NCBI RefSeq assembly: GCF_000003195.3 | Contig: NC_012878.2 | Coordinates: forward strand, 19,258,641-19,322,640 | Reading direction: 5' to 3' | DNA length: 64,000 nucleotides | Source: Sorghum bicolor | Taxonomy: Eukaryota; Streptophyta; Magnoliopsida; Poales; Poaceae | Shown here: one piece after another, positions 9,690-21,581 of the stretch | Numbering within the stretch: position 1 is the first letter of the stretch | How the letters are laid out: every line of letters starts with the position of its first letter | The notes under the pieces: model-generated | Seen by the model: only the letters and a program-made list of their open reading frames with translations | The model's database searches: none | Told to the model about the DNA's origin: nothing | Translations under genes and position numbers: made by a program

Positions 9690-10211
9690 CTAAGAACTCA
9701 TAGTAAAAGGAAAATATGATGAAGTCATCGAAAAGTAGATGCTGGAATATGAGTAAAAACTTGTGTTTGATTGATTGATAGATGTCATTACATTGCTCTA
9801 GGGTCTACATTTGTACCCTGTCCAAAGAGCTACAACCAGACACGACTAGGACTCAAATTCCAAATCAAACGGAACCCATATACAAAACGAACTCTAATAA
9901 ATAAGGAAAACGTTAAACTGTCCTCCACAGCCGATCGGTGTATTGTGACGAGCCAATCGGCAACCCTTGCATCTTCCTCCACGACCATCGGTAGACCGCT
10001 TTCCACCGTCATCGGCAACCATAAGTGCTAGCCATCGGCACGATCCCGTTGCTACTTCTTGGACTTAGTCATATTCAGTCGTTCTCCCATCGGCACCAAC
10101 CTCCATCAGTAACTTCCCTGTGGACTAATCACCATTGCCCCATCTACCGATCCACATTCGATTAACTCCGGGTGCGTATCCAAAGACACGTGTCTGGAAA
10201 CGGTGTCAACA
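9690..10211 (-). repeat. B1: 3' LTR, outer ~202 bp missing
   Basis: Homologous to 46528-47015 of the other B1 LTR and to the B2 LTRs. It ends GGTGTCAACA at 10211 followed by CATGCCCCCCAATTT, which is the polypurine tract AAATTGGGGGGCATG on the minus strand. The left 202 bp are replaced by X LTR sequence at 9689/9690. The junction base run CCTA is shared with what X would be expected to read, suggesting a microhomology deletion. Confidence 0.85.
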
Positions 10212-10649
10212 CATGCCCCCCAATTTCGGAGTATAAAATCATTAATGCTCTGAAATTCTCTTTAGTAATGACGCCTTTCCGCAATTACTTCTCCCATTTT
10301 GGTAATCAGCCGCCAAACCTAAACAATCTCAGCCTGATTCTCCTGTAGGTTTCTCGAATTTCTCAACCTCTCAAACCGATCCTCCCCACTATGCGCTCAT
10401 CGGCAATATTACCGTTAGAGAAAACTGCGGATGGACCGACCAGACGATCTTGCACAGTAAAATATCTTCAAAATCATGACGGCCCTGTCAAATCACCTAC
10501 GCAATCCCTTGATTATCGTGCGAACAGTTACCATATCCACCTGAACACCCTCGGATTTCACGGATGCGGCAAAGAGATAAGTCAGATTTGCCCCCACCCG
10601 TTTTGTCCTATAAATACTTCCTTCTCCGGTACTCTTTCTAAGGTAGAGA
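10212..10649 (+). other. B1: PPT and promoter region of the antisense PMD gene
   Basis: It contains the polypurine tract (10212-10226), several ATCGGC/GCCGAT motifs and a TATA box at 10609-10616 (TATAAATA on the plus strand). One copy of a module that is tandemly doubled in B2 lies near 10399-10460. Exon 1 and most of the first half of exon 2 seen in B2 are missing: sequence equivalent to about 30730-31465 of B2 is gone near 10640. Confidence 0.6.
10609..10616 (+). promoter_or_regulatory. B1: TATA box of antisense gene
   Basis: TATAAATA within TTTTGTCCTATAAATACTTCC, matching the position and context of 30704-30711 in B2. Confidence 0.65.
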
Positions 10650-11519
10650 CTCTCAGTATCGGTGGTTGGTCTGGGTACATTCAAAAGTACGGAAAAACCG
10701 GATCTGTCGGGGAAAGAGAATAGGCCATTTTCTTGAACATGTGGTTGGATAAGTTTGTATTCTGTGGCCGATCGGCACGACCAACCTCCATCTATCTATC
10801 GGCAGCAGAGAGACTGGCCAATGGTGGCCGATTTCCTCTTGGCCGATACCTGCTCGGCTCTGTTTATCACCTTCTCCACTACGTAGCTAAGAAACTCCTG
10901 CTAGGCCAACCCATCGGCAACTTAAGGGGACCCTGGTGATTCATCAACATGTGGCTTAGTGTCCACATGCATAACTGCCTTGAGTTCAATCTCTTTGCAC
11001 AGCGCTTCCCCAGAGATATAGCCGAAGATCATGAGCTGGACGAGGAAGAATCGGCAACTCGCTCCCCTCTGAACTATGGTGAAGCTGCCATAGTCCTACG
11101 TGGTACCGGTGGTAATGAACATCAGGTTAGCCGATTCTTTCAGACACTTTATGAGGGTTTGGCCAAAGAACAGCGGGCATGGATGCCTTATGAAGATCCA
11201 GACACCAGATTTCCCCTGACTTTTCATCCCTTTGATAATGCTCTCAACAAGGACCATGATCTGATGATGGCAATTATCACTCCGAGAGCTATACCAGTGA
11301 ACTTCTTTGGTAGTGGGAAAACTTCCAATCTCACCTACAAGTTCTACAATCCATCGGCATTGGCTCGTCAACAGCTGCTGATTGCGCTCTGCTATGCCGA
11401 TGTGGTGAAACCAAGGGAGATCATCACCAGTGGTCTTGAGTGGATCAGAATAGCTCAACTCCCACCAAATGCCGATACGTCAGATATCGACTTATCAGCC
11501 TGGATCCCAGCTCTCTTCA
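10650..11519 (+). pseudogene. B1: antisense PMD gene, first part (broken)
   Basis: It encodes the second half of the plant mobile domain: IGGWSGYIQKY, then FLNMWLDKFVFCGRS, YLSAAERLANGG, FPLGRYLLGSVYHLL and, from 10949, 190 further codons to the C insertion at 11525. A TAG follows GERE at 10723 and a TGA replaces a tryptophan codon in the GGPWWF-type motif near 10938. The upstream half of the domain is deleted. It is continued at about 25651 beyond element C. Homologous to exon 2 of the intact B2 gene (31003-32460). Confidence 0.85.
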
Positions 11520-11524
11520 TTACC

Positions 11525-14500
11525 TGTAACATCTCCGATGTTACGGTTACTAAAAACGGATCATGTCATCATAAGCATTGCAAAGCATAGTTGTTAAAGC
11601 ACATTTGTATGCATCAACTTAAAACAAGTTTATTTTTATTGCTTGAGCTTAGGGAGGTAGAGTGTGTTTATGTGGAATGTTGATGCTTGTGTGGTTGCTA
11701 AACCCTAGGGTGGAAATTTTTCCGAAAAGCTAAGGGGGAAAAAAACCCTGATTTCTGGATCCTAGATTTGCCCCCTTTTGCATAAGTCAAAAACTAAGCA
11801 AAAATTGAGGTTGAGTTCAAAAGCAAAGTTGTAGCTCTTGGTAAGATGTACAACTTTGGTGTTTTGAGTTTTTGAAGTTTCAATACAAAATTCAAAGTAA
11901 TTTTGAAAATACAGATTTCCGAAAAGTGTCCCCTTTTCCAAATCAAACCTCCCAATTCAAAATCCATTTGGAATTGTGAAAAGTGGTCAACATGAAAGTT
12001 GTAGCGCACAAAAAGTTGAGCAACTTTCATGTTGGGAGTTTTTCAAGTTGTTTAGGAAAAACAAAAGTAATTTTGGAAATTCCAATTTGCCCCCAATTCA
12101 AAAATTTGAATTTCCTTTGAATTGAGTTTGATTTTCAAACTGTTTGGCAAAATTAACCTTTTTCCATTGAGAATCAACTTGGGACACCTAAATATGTTTT
12201 GTAGCTTATAAAATTGTGCACAACTTTGGTTTTGGTTGAATTTTGTGCTCAGTTCAGTTTTTGGGCGATTTTTGCAAAACTCCAAATTGGGTGGATAGGC
12301 GCTGCTACAGTGTTTGGCAGGGGGGGGTGCTCTGCCGCCGGGCAGAGCCGCCTCCGCGCGCGACGCCACGCAGCTGGCCACGCAGCTGCTTGCTGCTGTG
12401 CTTCACGCGGTCGGCCTCATCCACACCCACTGTTCCGCCGCGAGGATAAAGCCTCGGACGGCCGGAGTTTTCTTTTCCTTTCTTTGAACCTCGTCGCCGA
12501 CAGCCACCACTCGCCGCCGAAATTCACCTCGCTTGTGCCCCTTCCAATCCACCCAGGCACTCCACTAGCTTCGCCAAGTCCTTAGCCATCGATTGCGCCC
12601 CCAAGCGCAAGCACTAACCCGCCAGAACCCTTTCCCGAGCTGCTCTTCTCCAGCTCCGGCCAAAGCGCCGCCGCAAGCATCCCACCGTGGCCAGCATCGC
12701 TCAAAGCCTCTCCGCTGCTGTTTGTTGCTCGGTTGAAGTCGTGGTGAGCCTCTGTCGCTCTTGCGCTACTCTCTTCGCGCTCTACTCAAGCGTAGTGGCC
12801 GGTGTTTGCCCGGCCGAGGCGGCCGTCCGCCGTGTTCGTGGTCGCGGGGGTTAGGGGAGGAGAAAGGGGGTGAGAAGAGTATCCAGAGGTGCGCCTTGGA
12901 ATGGAGAACGTGACCAGCGGGTCACGAGAAGCAGAGGAGGCGCGGATGGCTCGGTCGCGCCATCGATTCGGCCGGCCGGAGGTTGAAGACGGAGCTGACA
13001 GCGAGGGCCCGCTGTCAGCGACGTCCTGAGGGGAGGCGAGGGCGCGAGCGCGCGCAGCGCGGGTGCGGGCCGAGCGCGCGTGGGCCGGCCTGCGGCCCAG
13101 TTTCCAGGCCGCCCGCTGCGCTGTTCTTTTCTTTTTCCTTTTTGATTAAAATTGCTTGATGTTTGAATTTATGTTATAAATTGTGTAGTGATCCAAAAAT
13201 GATGAAAATTTTTGTATAAATTCCCTGAAATAGTTAGAACCCAAGAAAAATATTAGGCTCTATTTTCTGATAGTTTGCCAGGATATGAAAATTGGCTCTT
13301 TTAATTAGCAAATAAAACTTTGATGAATTTTAATAATTTATTAGTATGTCCAAAAATCACCAAAAATTGTGAGATGCCTCTGAATATTATTTCCAGGCTT
13401 CACACAAAATTTGGTGGCATTTGGATAATGTTGGAATAAAATATTAGTAAACCCTTATTTAGTACTTAAATAATAATTCCAAAATAATTAGATAGTGATT
13501 AGTGAAATCCTCATAATTAGGGTTGAGTGATTTTGGGATTGTGTGATGACCTGAGGTCATTAACCCTAATGACCTTTGACATTTTATTATTGTTTAGCCT
13601 TAATGCTTAATTACTGTCATTAGCAATGGATTAAGAATTAATTAAGGTAATAGAATTAATAATTAGTTAATTCAGGTTAATTATGAATTAAAGGAGATTT
13701 TACTTTACAGATGCAACCTTTTGGGTAAAAACATTAAGATGCTAAACAACTTTATTTAGTGATAATTCTGTATTGCATTAGGAAAACAAATTGTACTTGA
13801 TTCGGTCCTTTCTGCACATTTGTCATACGCATATCATGAGCATTCATCATTTTGCGTATAGTGTCCGTGACCGAAGGAGTACCCGTTGAACCGAACCCCG
13901 AGGTCGGTGCTCCGTTCGAGGAAGTCGGATCCGAGACTTGGGAAGTCTCCGAGGGTCCCTCTCTGCCCTGCAACCAAGGCAAGCCCCGGATGCATTAACC
14001 CCTCCTTGAATGTTTTGAATCTTTTATCACTTGTAAATTGAAAATGCTGCATTATGTAGTTAAGAATTGGGTTAACCTACTTGCTGCATTTACTACCTTG
14101 ATATCTGTTATCCTGTCCTTGACACCTGTTTATTTTAAAACTGCGTAGCGATGCTTAGCCCTGCTACTAGATAGGTTTTTAAACAAGAAAGTTTGAAGGG
14201 TTGTTGTGGGATACACTTATGATCAATGATGTTTTAATTTGAGACCGGTCGGTGGACTTGCTCTAAGAATGGAGTCTTAAAGTAGTGTCTCCGACTGTGT
14301 CGATTAAGGACCGTTCCTTTGATGGCCTGCTGGGTTGAGAATTTATAGTACTAATCGCCTGCCCTCGGTAAGCCCAGTCTTGTGATCCCTCGACGCGAAC
14401 AGCTACTCGCGCACTGGGAGTGGAAAGATGGCGAGAGTAACGTGTGCCCACCTTACGGATCTGAGATGACCGGAAAACATCTAGATCGGCTGTAGGATGG

Positions 14501-15591
14501 TGGGGTACTGTACTCTCGGGTGCCGCGAACCTGGTCAGATTTGGGGAGAGCTTGATTTGGGTTGACATATGCAAGATTTAGTTCTACATATGTCGGGTGG
14601 TTAGGAACTCCAGCTGGATTGCTAAGCGATTCGAATCGTCGTTGCTCCCCGATTGGGATACTCAATTCCTTCGACCCTCATCGTAGTTAAATATGCAACT
14701 AAGTGATAAAATGAGAAAAGGGGAAAATGTCTCATGAGGTTCGGATCCCAATTCCCGGACTCATAGCGACATGAAGCTATGGCCATCGATAAATAATACT
14801 TTATGATAGGACTAGGAACTCACGGATTCGTCTGTGGGGTACAACTAGTTAAACTATCCTCGAACTCCTCGGCCTCTGCGAGGGAGGAATTCGGGGGTAA
14901 AACTTGAAAATAAGGATGCACTACTAGTAAGCTTTTTACGCAAAACACTTTGGCTCCTTGCTCAGCCACCCCTTGTCTACCCTAAGCCTGCATCCCTAAG
15001 TTCTCCTCTTTTCCCATCGGGTAAGTCTTGTTGAGTACTTCCGTACTTAGGGTTTCAATACCCCTATTGCAGGTGAGGCACAGGAGCCGACTTGCTTCGG
15101 ACCCTGTTGTGTGACCGTCGTCGAGGTTGACGACGAAGAAGAGTGAGCGTGACCCATGGGCAGGGTCTGTAAATTTGTACTCTCTGTACTAAAGTTTAAA
15201 TTGCTCCGCTGGACCAGGCTTGTAATAACACTCTACTATTTGGAAGAACTCCTTTTGTAAATTAAGTTATGTAATACTTCCGCTGTTTTACTCTGAAATA
15301 TTATTTTAGTCTTGTGTCGTTTGAGTTACTGCTTTATCTTCGCAACGAATGATCCTGGTGTTAAGGTGGCCACTTGCTATCCTGTACGGGCGAGAAGAAG
15401 CAGTTCTCGTTGTTTGACCATTGCTAGTGGTCATAACGAGCCAGCTTGGTACGCCACAGGTAGCAGTGGAATGAGCGTCCCGCGACGCTCATCGGACTTC
15501 TAAGTTGGGAGGACTCCCGGCATCACCGTCAGAGGTCCTTAGGACAATGGCAGGTGCCGGTGGGCCCAAACACTTAGGGGGTTCTGCCACA
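11525..15591 (+). repeat. C: 5' LTR, 4067 bp
   Basis: It starts TGTAACATCTCCGATGTTAC and ends GGTTCTGCCACA. An AT-rich first kilobase is followed by a GC-rich, CpG-rich block (about 12300-13130), an AT-rich block, then 13800-15590 of mixed composition, probably including R and U5. CAG|GTGAGG at 15070-15078 is a strong splice-donor match. Several open frames cross it but none keeps its frame in both LTR copies, so I call no gene in it. Confidence 0.95.
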
Positions 15592-15593
15592 GC

Positions 15594-15605
15594 TGGTATC
15601 AGAGC
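15594..15605 (+). other. C: primer-binding site
   Basis: TGGTATCAGAGC, complementary to the 3' end of plant initiator Met tRNA, two bases (GC) after the LTR end. This is the standard primer site of many plant LTR elements. Confidence 0.92.
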
Positions 15606-15964
15606 ATTCGTTGCTAAGATGACTGCTGTAACTATTGAAAAACTTCAAAATTCGTTTGGATCTAATACTATGAACCTGCCTATTTTGAGTCCAAGTGCTT
15701 AGTTCTAACCTACCCCTGTCTATAGGCTTTCTTAGAATTTTTGGAAGTGGTATGGAGGAGCAACATAAAGTATTGCCCTATGTTGTAAAAGTTTAAAGTA
15801 ATATCGTTACGAATTGTTAGTAGGAATCGTAAGTTCGTGCATGCATCATAATGTATTAACTGGTTAAGTTCCTTCCTCCTTGTTTGGGTTGGGTGAATAG
15901 AATCAATCCTATTCTTGCTAACCTTTAAGGTCTTTCTAACTAATCTAAACTTACCCTCTACAGG
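15606..15964 (+). other. C: leader between PBS and first ORF
   Basis: About 360 bases without a convincing gene; it ends in CTTACCCTCTACAGG directly before the ATG at 15965, a good splice-acceptor-like pyrimidine-AG. Confidence 0.5.
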
Positions 15965-16669
15965 ATGGCTCGTCAGAAGCAGACCCCGCGTAAGCGGACC
16001 GGTCCAAAAGGAGTTCCCCGATATCAGCTAGCTCCACGCAGTGATCACGCCAGTAGTAGCCGTTCGCCGCCTCAGCAGGAGGTGGACAGGTTGTCCGCCG
16101 AGTTGACTGAGGTGATGAGAGAGAGAATGTACAATGTTATGGAGATTGGCAAATTTAAAGCTCAACTGGCCAAAGAAAAACAAGCTACAGAGAACTGTGA
16201 GGCTATGTTGTCCCGGATGGTGGAGGAGCGGAATGCAGCCATTGCCCGAGAGGAAGAAGCTAGGAGCACACACAGGCATGAGCTAACTAGGATGAACGCA
16301 AAGTTGGGCAAGGCCAGGTATCTTAAGGATTTGTACGTGAAGATGGCGGCCACGGTCACCGCACAACGGGATGTCGCGTGGCAACGAGAGGACCAGCTCC
16401 AGCTGGAGAAACTGGAGCTGGCACATCACTTAGATACAGTCAATGACCTGGCTATCCAATATCGTGATATTGCATTTGATCTGTATCATCAACTCCACCC
16501 ACCTCCCGGCGAAGGGGAAATGGATACGGATGGCGAGTTGGCAGACGATGGGGAACCTGATCCAGGCCTCAGTGATGAAGAGGAGTCCGACCCCGATGAA
16601 CCCAACCTAGGGGGTAATCAGGATGATGGCAATGACGACCCGGGCTACAGCTCTGGCCACACCGATTAG
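15965..16669 (+). CDS. C: accessory ORF upstream of gag, 234 aa, coiled coil with acidic tail
   Basis: An uninterrupted frame of 234 codons. Residues 1-35 are basic and Ser/Gln-rich (RQKQTPRKRTGPKG). About 38-180 are strongly helical with heptad-like spacing (LSAELTEVMRERM, KLGKARYLKDLY, QLQLEKLELAHHL), a probable coiled coil. Residues 185-234 are very acidic (SDEEESDPDEP). It resembles in placement the extra ORF reported upstream of gag in some rice RIRE-type elements (recalled, not checked). It ends 213 bases before the gag ATG, in a different transcript region preceded by a splice-acceptor-like AG. No catalytic motif seen; a structural or RNA-binding partner of gag is possible but unproven. 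Confidence 0.75.
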   Translation: MARQKQTPRKRTGPKGVPRYQLAPRSDHASSSRSPPQQEVDRLSAELTEVMRERMYNVMEIGKFKAQLAKEKQATENCEAMLSRMVEERNAAIAREEEARSTHRHELTRMNAKLGKARYLKDLYVKMAATVTAQRDVAWQREDQLQLEKLELAHHLDTVNDLAIQYRDIAFDLYHQLHPPPGEGEMDTDGELADDGEPDPGLSDEEESDPDEPNLGGNQDDGNDDPGYSSGHTD

Positions 16670-16882
16670 TTCGGTGAAACCGAGGGCAACGTCGTTGTAG
16701 GAGTTTTAGCTTGCCGTAGTGGGGTTCGGGTTTGTAATATAAGTTCTCTTTTGGTTTGGAAAGTTGTACTTGTTTACTCTTGGTGTGTCGAACTAATGTT
16801 TAATAAGTGAATGGAAGAATGTAAGATATGTTCTGTGTTATGAATTTCACGAGGTAACAGGTATCTACGATTCTTGTAACAG
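16670..16882 (+). other. C: spacer between accessory ORF and gag
   Basis: 213 bases with no frame. It ends in CTACGATTCTTGTAACAG directly before the gag ATG, a second splice-acceptor-like site. Confidence 0.45.
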
Positions 16883-19800
16883 ATGCCGATGCGTACTCGC
16901 GGATCTGAGGGAGCTGGGACATCCCAGGGAGGGGATGATATCCCCAACCCTCCACCGGCTCCACCTTCTTTGGCTGACGCCATTGCTGTTCTGCTAAGTG
17001 CCACAACTGACAACGCTCGCTTGCTGCGCGAGCTAGCTCAGCGTCAACCACACCCTGCTCCAAACTTCAGGGCACCGCGCAACGGGGACGGAGAGACTCG
17101 GTATGTGGACTTTACCGAGACTAGGCCCCCGGTGTTCACTAAGGCCGATGAGCCTTTAGAAGCGGATGACTGGCTCCGAACCATGGAGCATAAGTTCAGT
17201 CTGATTCAGTGTTCAGAAACTCAGAAGCCCCTGTTTGCAGCCCAGCAGCTTCGGGGAGCTGCAGGTGCCTGGTGGGAGAACTTCCTAGCTATCCAAGCTC
17301 CCGGTCACCAGGTTACCTGGACCGAGTTTAGGGACGCGTTTCGCGCCCACTACATCCCCGAAGGGCTCATGGCCATGAAGGCCGAAGAGTTTCTCGCCTT
17401 GCAGCAAGGCGATAAAAGTGTTATGGAGTATGTGGCAAGGTTTAATCATCTCTCTCAATATGCCACGGACCATGTGAACACTGACAGGAAGAAGAAAGCC
17501 TGTTTCATGCGTGGTCTAAATACTAAACTTCAGACCATGATGACCACCTGCCAAAATGTTACCTTCTATGAGGCGGTAAATATTGCTATCGCCTCAGAGG
17601 AAAAGAATAGGAAACACAAGGAAGCCAAGAAGAAGGCTGCTTCCTCTTCTTTCTCTGGTCGCGGTCAAAAGCGCCAGAGAATCATTTATCATCCACAGGG
17701 CCACGGACGCTTCCTAGCGCCGTCACCGTATCGTGGTCCTTTCTTCCCTCCACAGTCCAGACCCGGGCAGCAGGTATATTCTCGACCTACTGCCATCGCT
17801 TTTGCACCACGCCAGCCGAACGCCCCGGGTGTTCGCCCCACTGCTTCACCCAGCCACAATTGCCCTTGCTTCAATTGTGGTAAGCCTGGGCATTTCTCTA
17901 AAGAGTGCCCTTTTCACCGTCAAACCAACCCTACCTTTCAAAGGCCACCTATGGGCCAACCCCAGCCGAGTCAGTTCAGGACTGGGACTCAGAAAGGGCA
18001 ACAAGTGCAGAAAGGTAGACCGGTAAAGAAGACAGGGCAAGTCTTCCATACTGAAGTGGAGACGATTCCAGAGGGTGAACCAGTGATGATGGGTACGTTT
18101 CCTGTTGCGAAGCATCCTGCTTTAATGCTCTTTGATTCTGGTGCACCCCATACATTCATTAATCGCACCTTTGTGTTAAAGCATGGTATACCCATTGGGG
18201 AAACACAAGATCATTTTTATATACAGTCGCCAGGAGGACGGCTGATGTCCAAAGAAATGGTTCACCAAGTACCCATCGAATTTGGTGGGCATAATTTTCC
18301 TACTAGCATGATTGTCCTTAAGGACCAAGAGATTGATGTCATCTTGGGCATGAACTGGATGGCACAACGAGGGGTTGTGCTGGATACTCTGCATCGAACC
18401 ATTAAAATTCCATTGCCCAATGAGAATTCTTATTTGCTAATTCAATTAGTTACTCCCAAGCGGACAATTGGGCAAGTTCATGCCGCTAATGTGTCTGAAG
18501 TCAAAGATATTCCGGTAGTTCGAGATATTCCGGATGTATTTCCTGAAGACTTACCAGGTCTGCCTCCGGACCGGGATGTACAATTCAGTATAGAATTGAA
18601 ACCAGGAACAGCCCCAATATCTCGAAGGGCCTACAGAATGGCACCGAAAGAGCTGGCCGAATTAAACCCAATACAAGAGTGTGCANNNNNNNNNNNNNNN
18701 NNNNNNNNNNNNNNNNNNNNNNNNNNNNNNNNNNNNNNNNNNNNNNNNNNNNNNNNNNNNNNNNNNNNNNNNNNNNNNNNNNNNNNNNNNNNNNNNNNNN
18801 NNNNNNNNNNNNNNNNNNNNNNNNNNNNNNNNNNNNNNNNNNNNNNNNNNNNNNNNNNNNNNNNNNNNNNNNNNNNNNNNNNNNNNNNNNNNNNNNNNNN
18901 NNNNNNNNNNNNNNNNNNNNNNNNNNNNNNNNNNNNNNNNNNNNNNNNNNNNNNNNNNNNNNNNNNNNNNNNNNNNNNNNNNNNNNNNNNNNNNNNNNNN
19001 NNNNNNNNNNNNNNNNNNNNNNNNNNNNNNNNNNNNNNNNNNNNNNNNNNNNNNNNNNNNNNNNNNNNNNNNNNNNNNNNNNNNNNNNNNNNNNNNNNNN
19101 NNNNNNNNNNNNNNNNNNNNNNNNNNNNNNNNNNNNNNNNNNNNNNNNNNNNNNNNNNNNNNNNNNNNNNNNNNNNNNNNNNNNNNNNNNNNNNNNNNNN
19201 NNNNNNNNNNNNNNNNNNNNNNNNNNNNNNNNNNNNNNNNNNNNNNNNNNNNNNNNNNNNNNNNNNNNNNNNNNNNNNNNNNNNNNNNNNNNNNNNNNNN
19301 NNNNNNNNNNNNNNNNNNNNNNNNNNNNNNNNNNNNNNNNNNNNNNNNNNNNNNNNNNNNNNNNNNNNNNNNNNNNNNNNNNNNNNNNNNNNNNNNNNNN
19401 NNNNNNNNNNNNNNNNNNNNNNNNNNNNNNNNNNNNNNNNNNNNNNNNNNNNNNNNNNNNNNNNNNNNNNNNNNNNNNNNNNNNNNNNNNNNNNNNNNNN
19501 NNNNNNNNNNNNNNNNNNNNNNNNNNNNNNNNNNNNNNNNNNNNNNNNNNNNNNNNNNNNNNNNNNNNNNNNNNNNNNNNNNNNNNNNNNNNNNNNNNNN
19601 NNNNNNNNNNNNNNNNNNNNNNNNNNNNNNNNNNNNNNNNNNNNNNNNNNNNNNNNNNNNNNNNNNNNNNNNNNNNNNNNNNNNNATCTTTACTCAAGCT
19701 GAGCTTAATATGCGCCAGCGAAGGTGGCTAGAATTAATTAATGATTACGACCTTGAGGTGCATTATCACCCTAGCAAGGCAAATGTAGTAGCTGATGCCC

Positions 19801-21377
19801 TCAGTCGTAAGGCTCACTGTAATTGCTTAACAGTGACACCTAGGGATATAACTTTGTGCCAAGAGCTAGAGAACTTGGGAATAGAAATGATTTCCCAAGG
19901 AAGCCTTGCCAATTTAAAGATCGACTTCAATCTCGAAGCTCAAATCATAAGGGCACAAAAAGAAAACAAAGGCATGAGACATCTTAAAGAGAAGATTTCT
20001 AATAGAGCACCCACAGACTTTAAGGTGGATGATGCGGGAGTAATCTGGTTCAAAAACCGGTTAGTGGTTCCAAAGGTACCTGAGCTACGTCAACAAATCC
20101 TAGATGAAGCTCATACCACGAGGTATTCTATTCATCCGGGAAGCAATAAGATGTATCAGGACCTAAGGCAAAGGTTTTGGTGGACAAAAATGAAGATAGA
20201 GATAGCTCGCTATGTGGCCCAATGTGACACCTGTCGAAAGGTCAAAGCCATTCATCTCAAGTCCGCTGGGGAGTTGCAACCTTTGCCTATCCCCGCATGG
20301 AAATGGGATGACATAAGTATGGACTTCATAGTAGGATTGCCCAAGACGGCCAAGGGCTTTGATTCCATTTGGGTCATAGTGGATCGTCTTACCAAAACAG
20401 CACATTTTCTGCCTGTAAAGCTATTGTATCCTGCCTCCACCTATGCTAAGATTTATTTCGACCGTATCCTAAGTCTGCATGAGGTGCCAAAGACAATAGT
20501 GTCAGATAGAGGCACACAATTTGTCTCCCAATTCTGGAAATGTTTACACGAGTCCCTGGGCACTAAACTTTTATACAGCACAGCCTACCACCCTCAAACC
20601 GGTGGACAAACTGAAAGGGTGAATCAAACCCTAGAAGATCTATTAAGATCTTGTGCCTTGAATTTTCCAGATAAGTGGGATGACTGCTTGCCTCTAGCAG
20701 AATTTTCTTACAATAATAGCTACCAAGAGAGTATCAAGATGGCTCCCTTTGAGGCAATGTATGGTCGCCGATGTCGAACTCCATTACACTGGTCGGAACC
20801 TGGAGAAAGATGGTTCTTCGGGGTTGACCTAGTGAAAGAGACTGAGAACAAAGTGAAACAAATCCAAAATAACTTGAAAGTTGCTCAGTCTCGACAGAAA
20901 AGTTATGCTAATAAAAGACGTCGACCATTAAAGTTCGTCAAAGATAATCATGTGTATTTGAAAGTATCCCCAATGAAAGGAGTAAATCGTTTTGGTGTTA
21001 AAGGCAAGTTAGCGCCTCGTTACATTGGTCCATTTCCAATCATTGACCGATGTGGACAGGTCGCTTACCGCCTTAAACTGCCTGAACGATTATCCGGGGT
21101 GCATAATGTGTTCCATGTGTCTCAACTGAAAAAGTGTCTTCGGGTACCCGACCGAGTTCAAGATATTGAGGATGTAGAACTTGAACCAGATCTAACTTAT
21201 TCGGAGTATCCTATCCGAGTACTGGATCAGAAAAATAGAGTTACTCGAAGAACAACCACCAAATGGTACAAGATACAATGGAGCCAGCACTCTGAAGAGG
21301 AGGCCACCTGGGAATCTGAAGATTACTTACTAGAGAACTTTCCTGAATTCCATGCTTCTCTTCAGGAGAACATATGA
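16883..21377 (+). CDS. C: gag-pol polyprotein with chromodomain, interrupted by assembly gap
   Basis: One open frame from the ATG at 16883 to the gap at 18686, and one from 19686 to the stop at 21377. Gag capsid region at residues about 70-230; CCHC knuckle CFNCGKPGHFSKEC near residue 329; protease FDSGAPHTFI near residue 418, then VILGMNW. The RT and most of RNase H lie in the 1000 Ns. After the gap come the end of RNase H (VVADALSRKAH), integrase HHCC finger (about 20110-20250), catalytic D in MDFIVGL (about 20320), VSDRGTQF (about 20500), GQTERVNQ (about 20610), and a chromodomain at about 21215-21370 (KWYKIQWSQHSEEEATWE). Because the gap is exactly 1000 Ns, its true length and frame continuity cannot be judged. 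Outside it I see no stop or frameshift. Confidence 0.92.
18686..19685. other. Assembly gap, 1000 N
   Basis: Exactly 1000 unknown bases inside the C polyprotein, covering RT and part of RNase H. The round number suggests a placeholder. The codons just before it (ELNPIQECA) look unlike a typical RT start and may be low-quality contig-end sequence. Confidence 0.98.
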
Positions 21378-21581
21378 TAAATAAAGAGTGTACTCTAGTG
21401 AAGGAAAAGAGTCGCCAGAGCCATGTACTTAATGTACATATATGCTTATAATGGAGTGTTTTCCCCAACTTCTTGCCTTATGGAAAAGTTGAAGATGAAA
21501 GAGTTTTGACAAATTTCCTTTTCCATTACTTACCCTAAGGTTTTAAATCTCGAGGACGAGATTTCTTTAAGGGGGAAGGGC
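21378..21581 (+). other. C: 3' untranslated region and polypurine tract
   Basis: After the stop comes CGAGGACGAGATTTCTTTAA and then GGGGGAAGGGC (21571-21581) directly before the 3' LTR, the polypurine tract for plus-strand priming. Confidence 0.8.

Noticed and set aside
12214..12585. Open frame in the GC-rich part of the C LTR (also near 22299-22640)
   Set aside because: The reading differs between the two LTR copies because of a G-run length change; composition alone explains the open frame, and no domain is seen.
15594..15605. tRNA gene fragments at the primer-binding sites
   Set aside because: Only 12-18 bases match tRNA ends, at the LTR edge; these are primer-binding sites. No complete tRNA, rRNA or ncRNA gene was seen.
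18585..19731. Long open frames across 18585-19731 on both strands
   Set aside because: They consist of Ns; openness there is an artefact of the gap.
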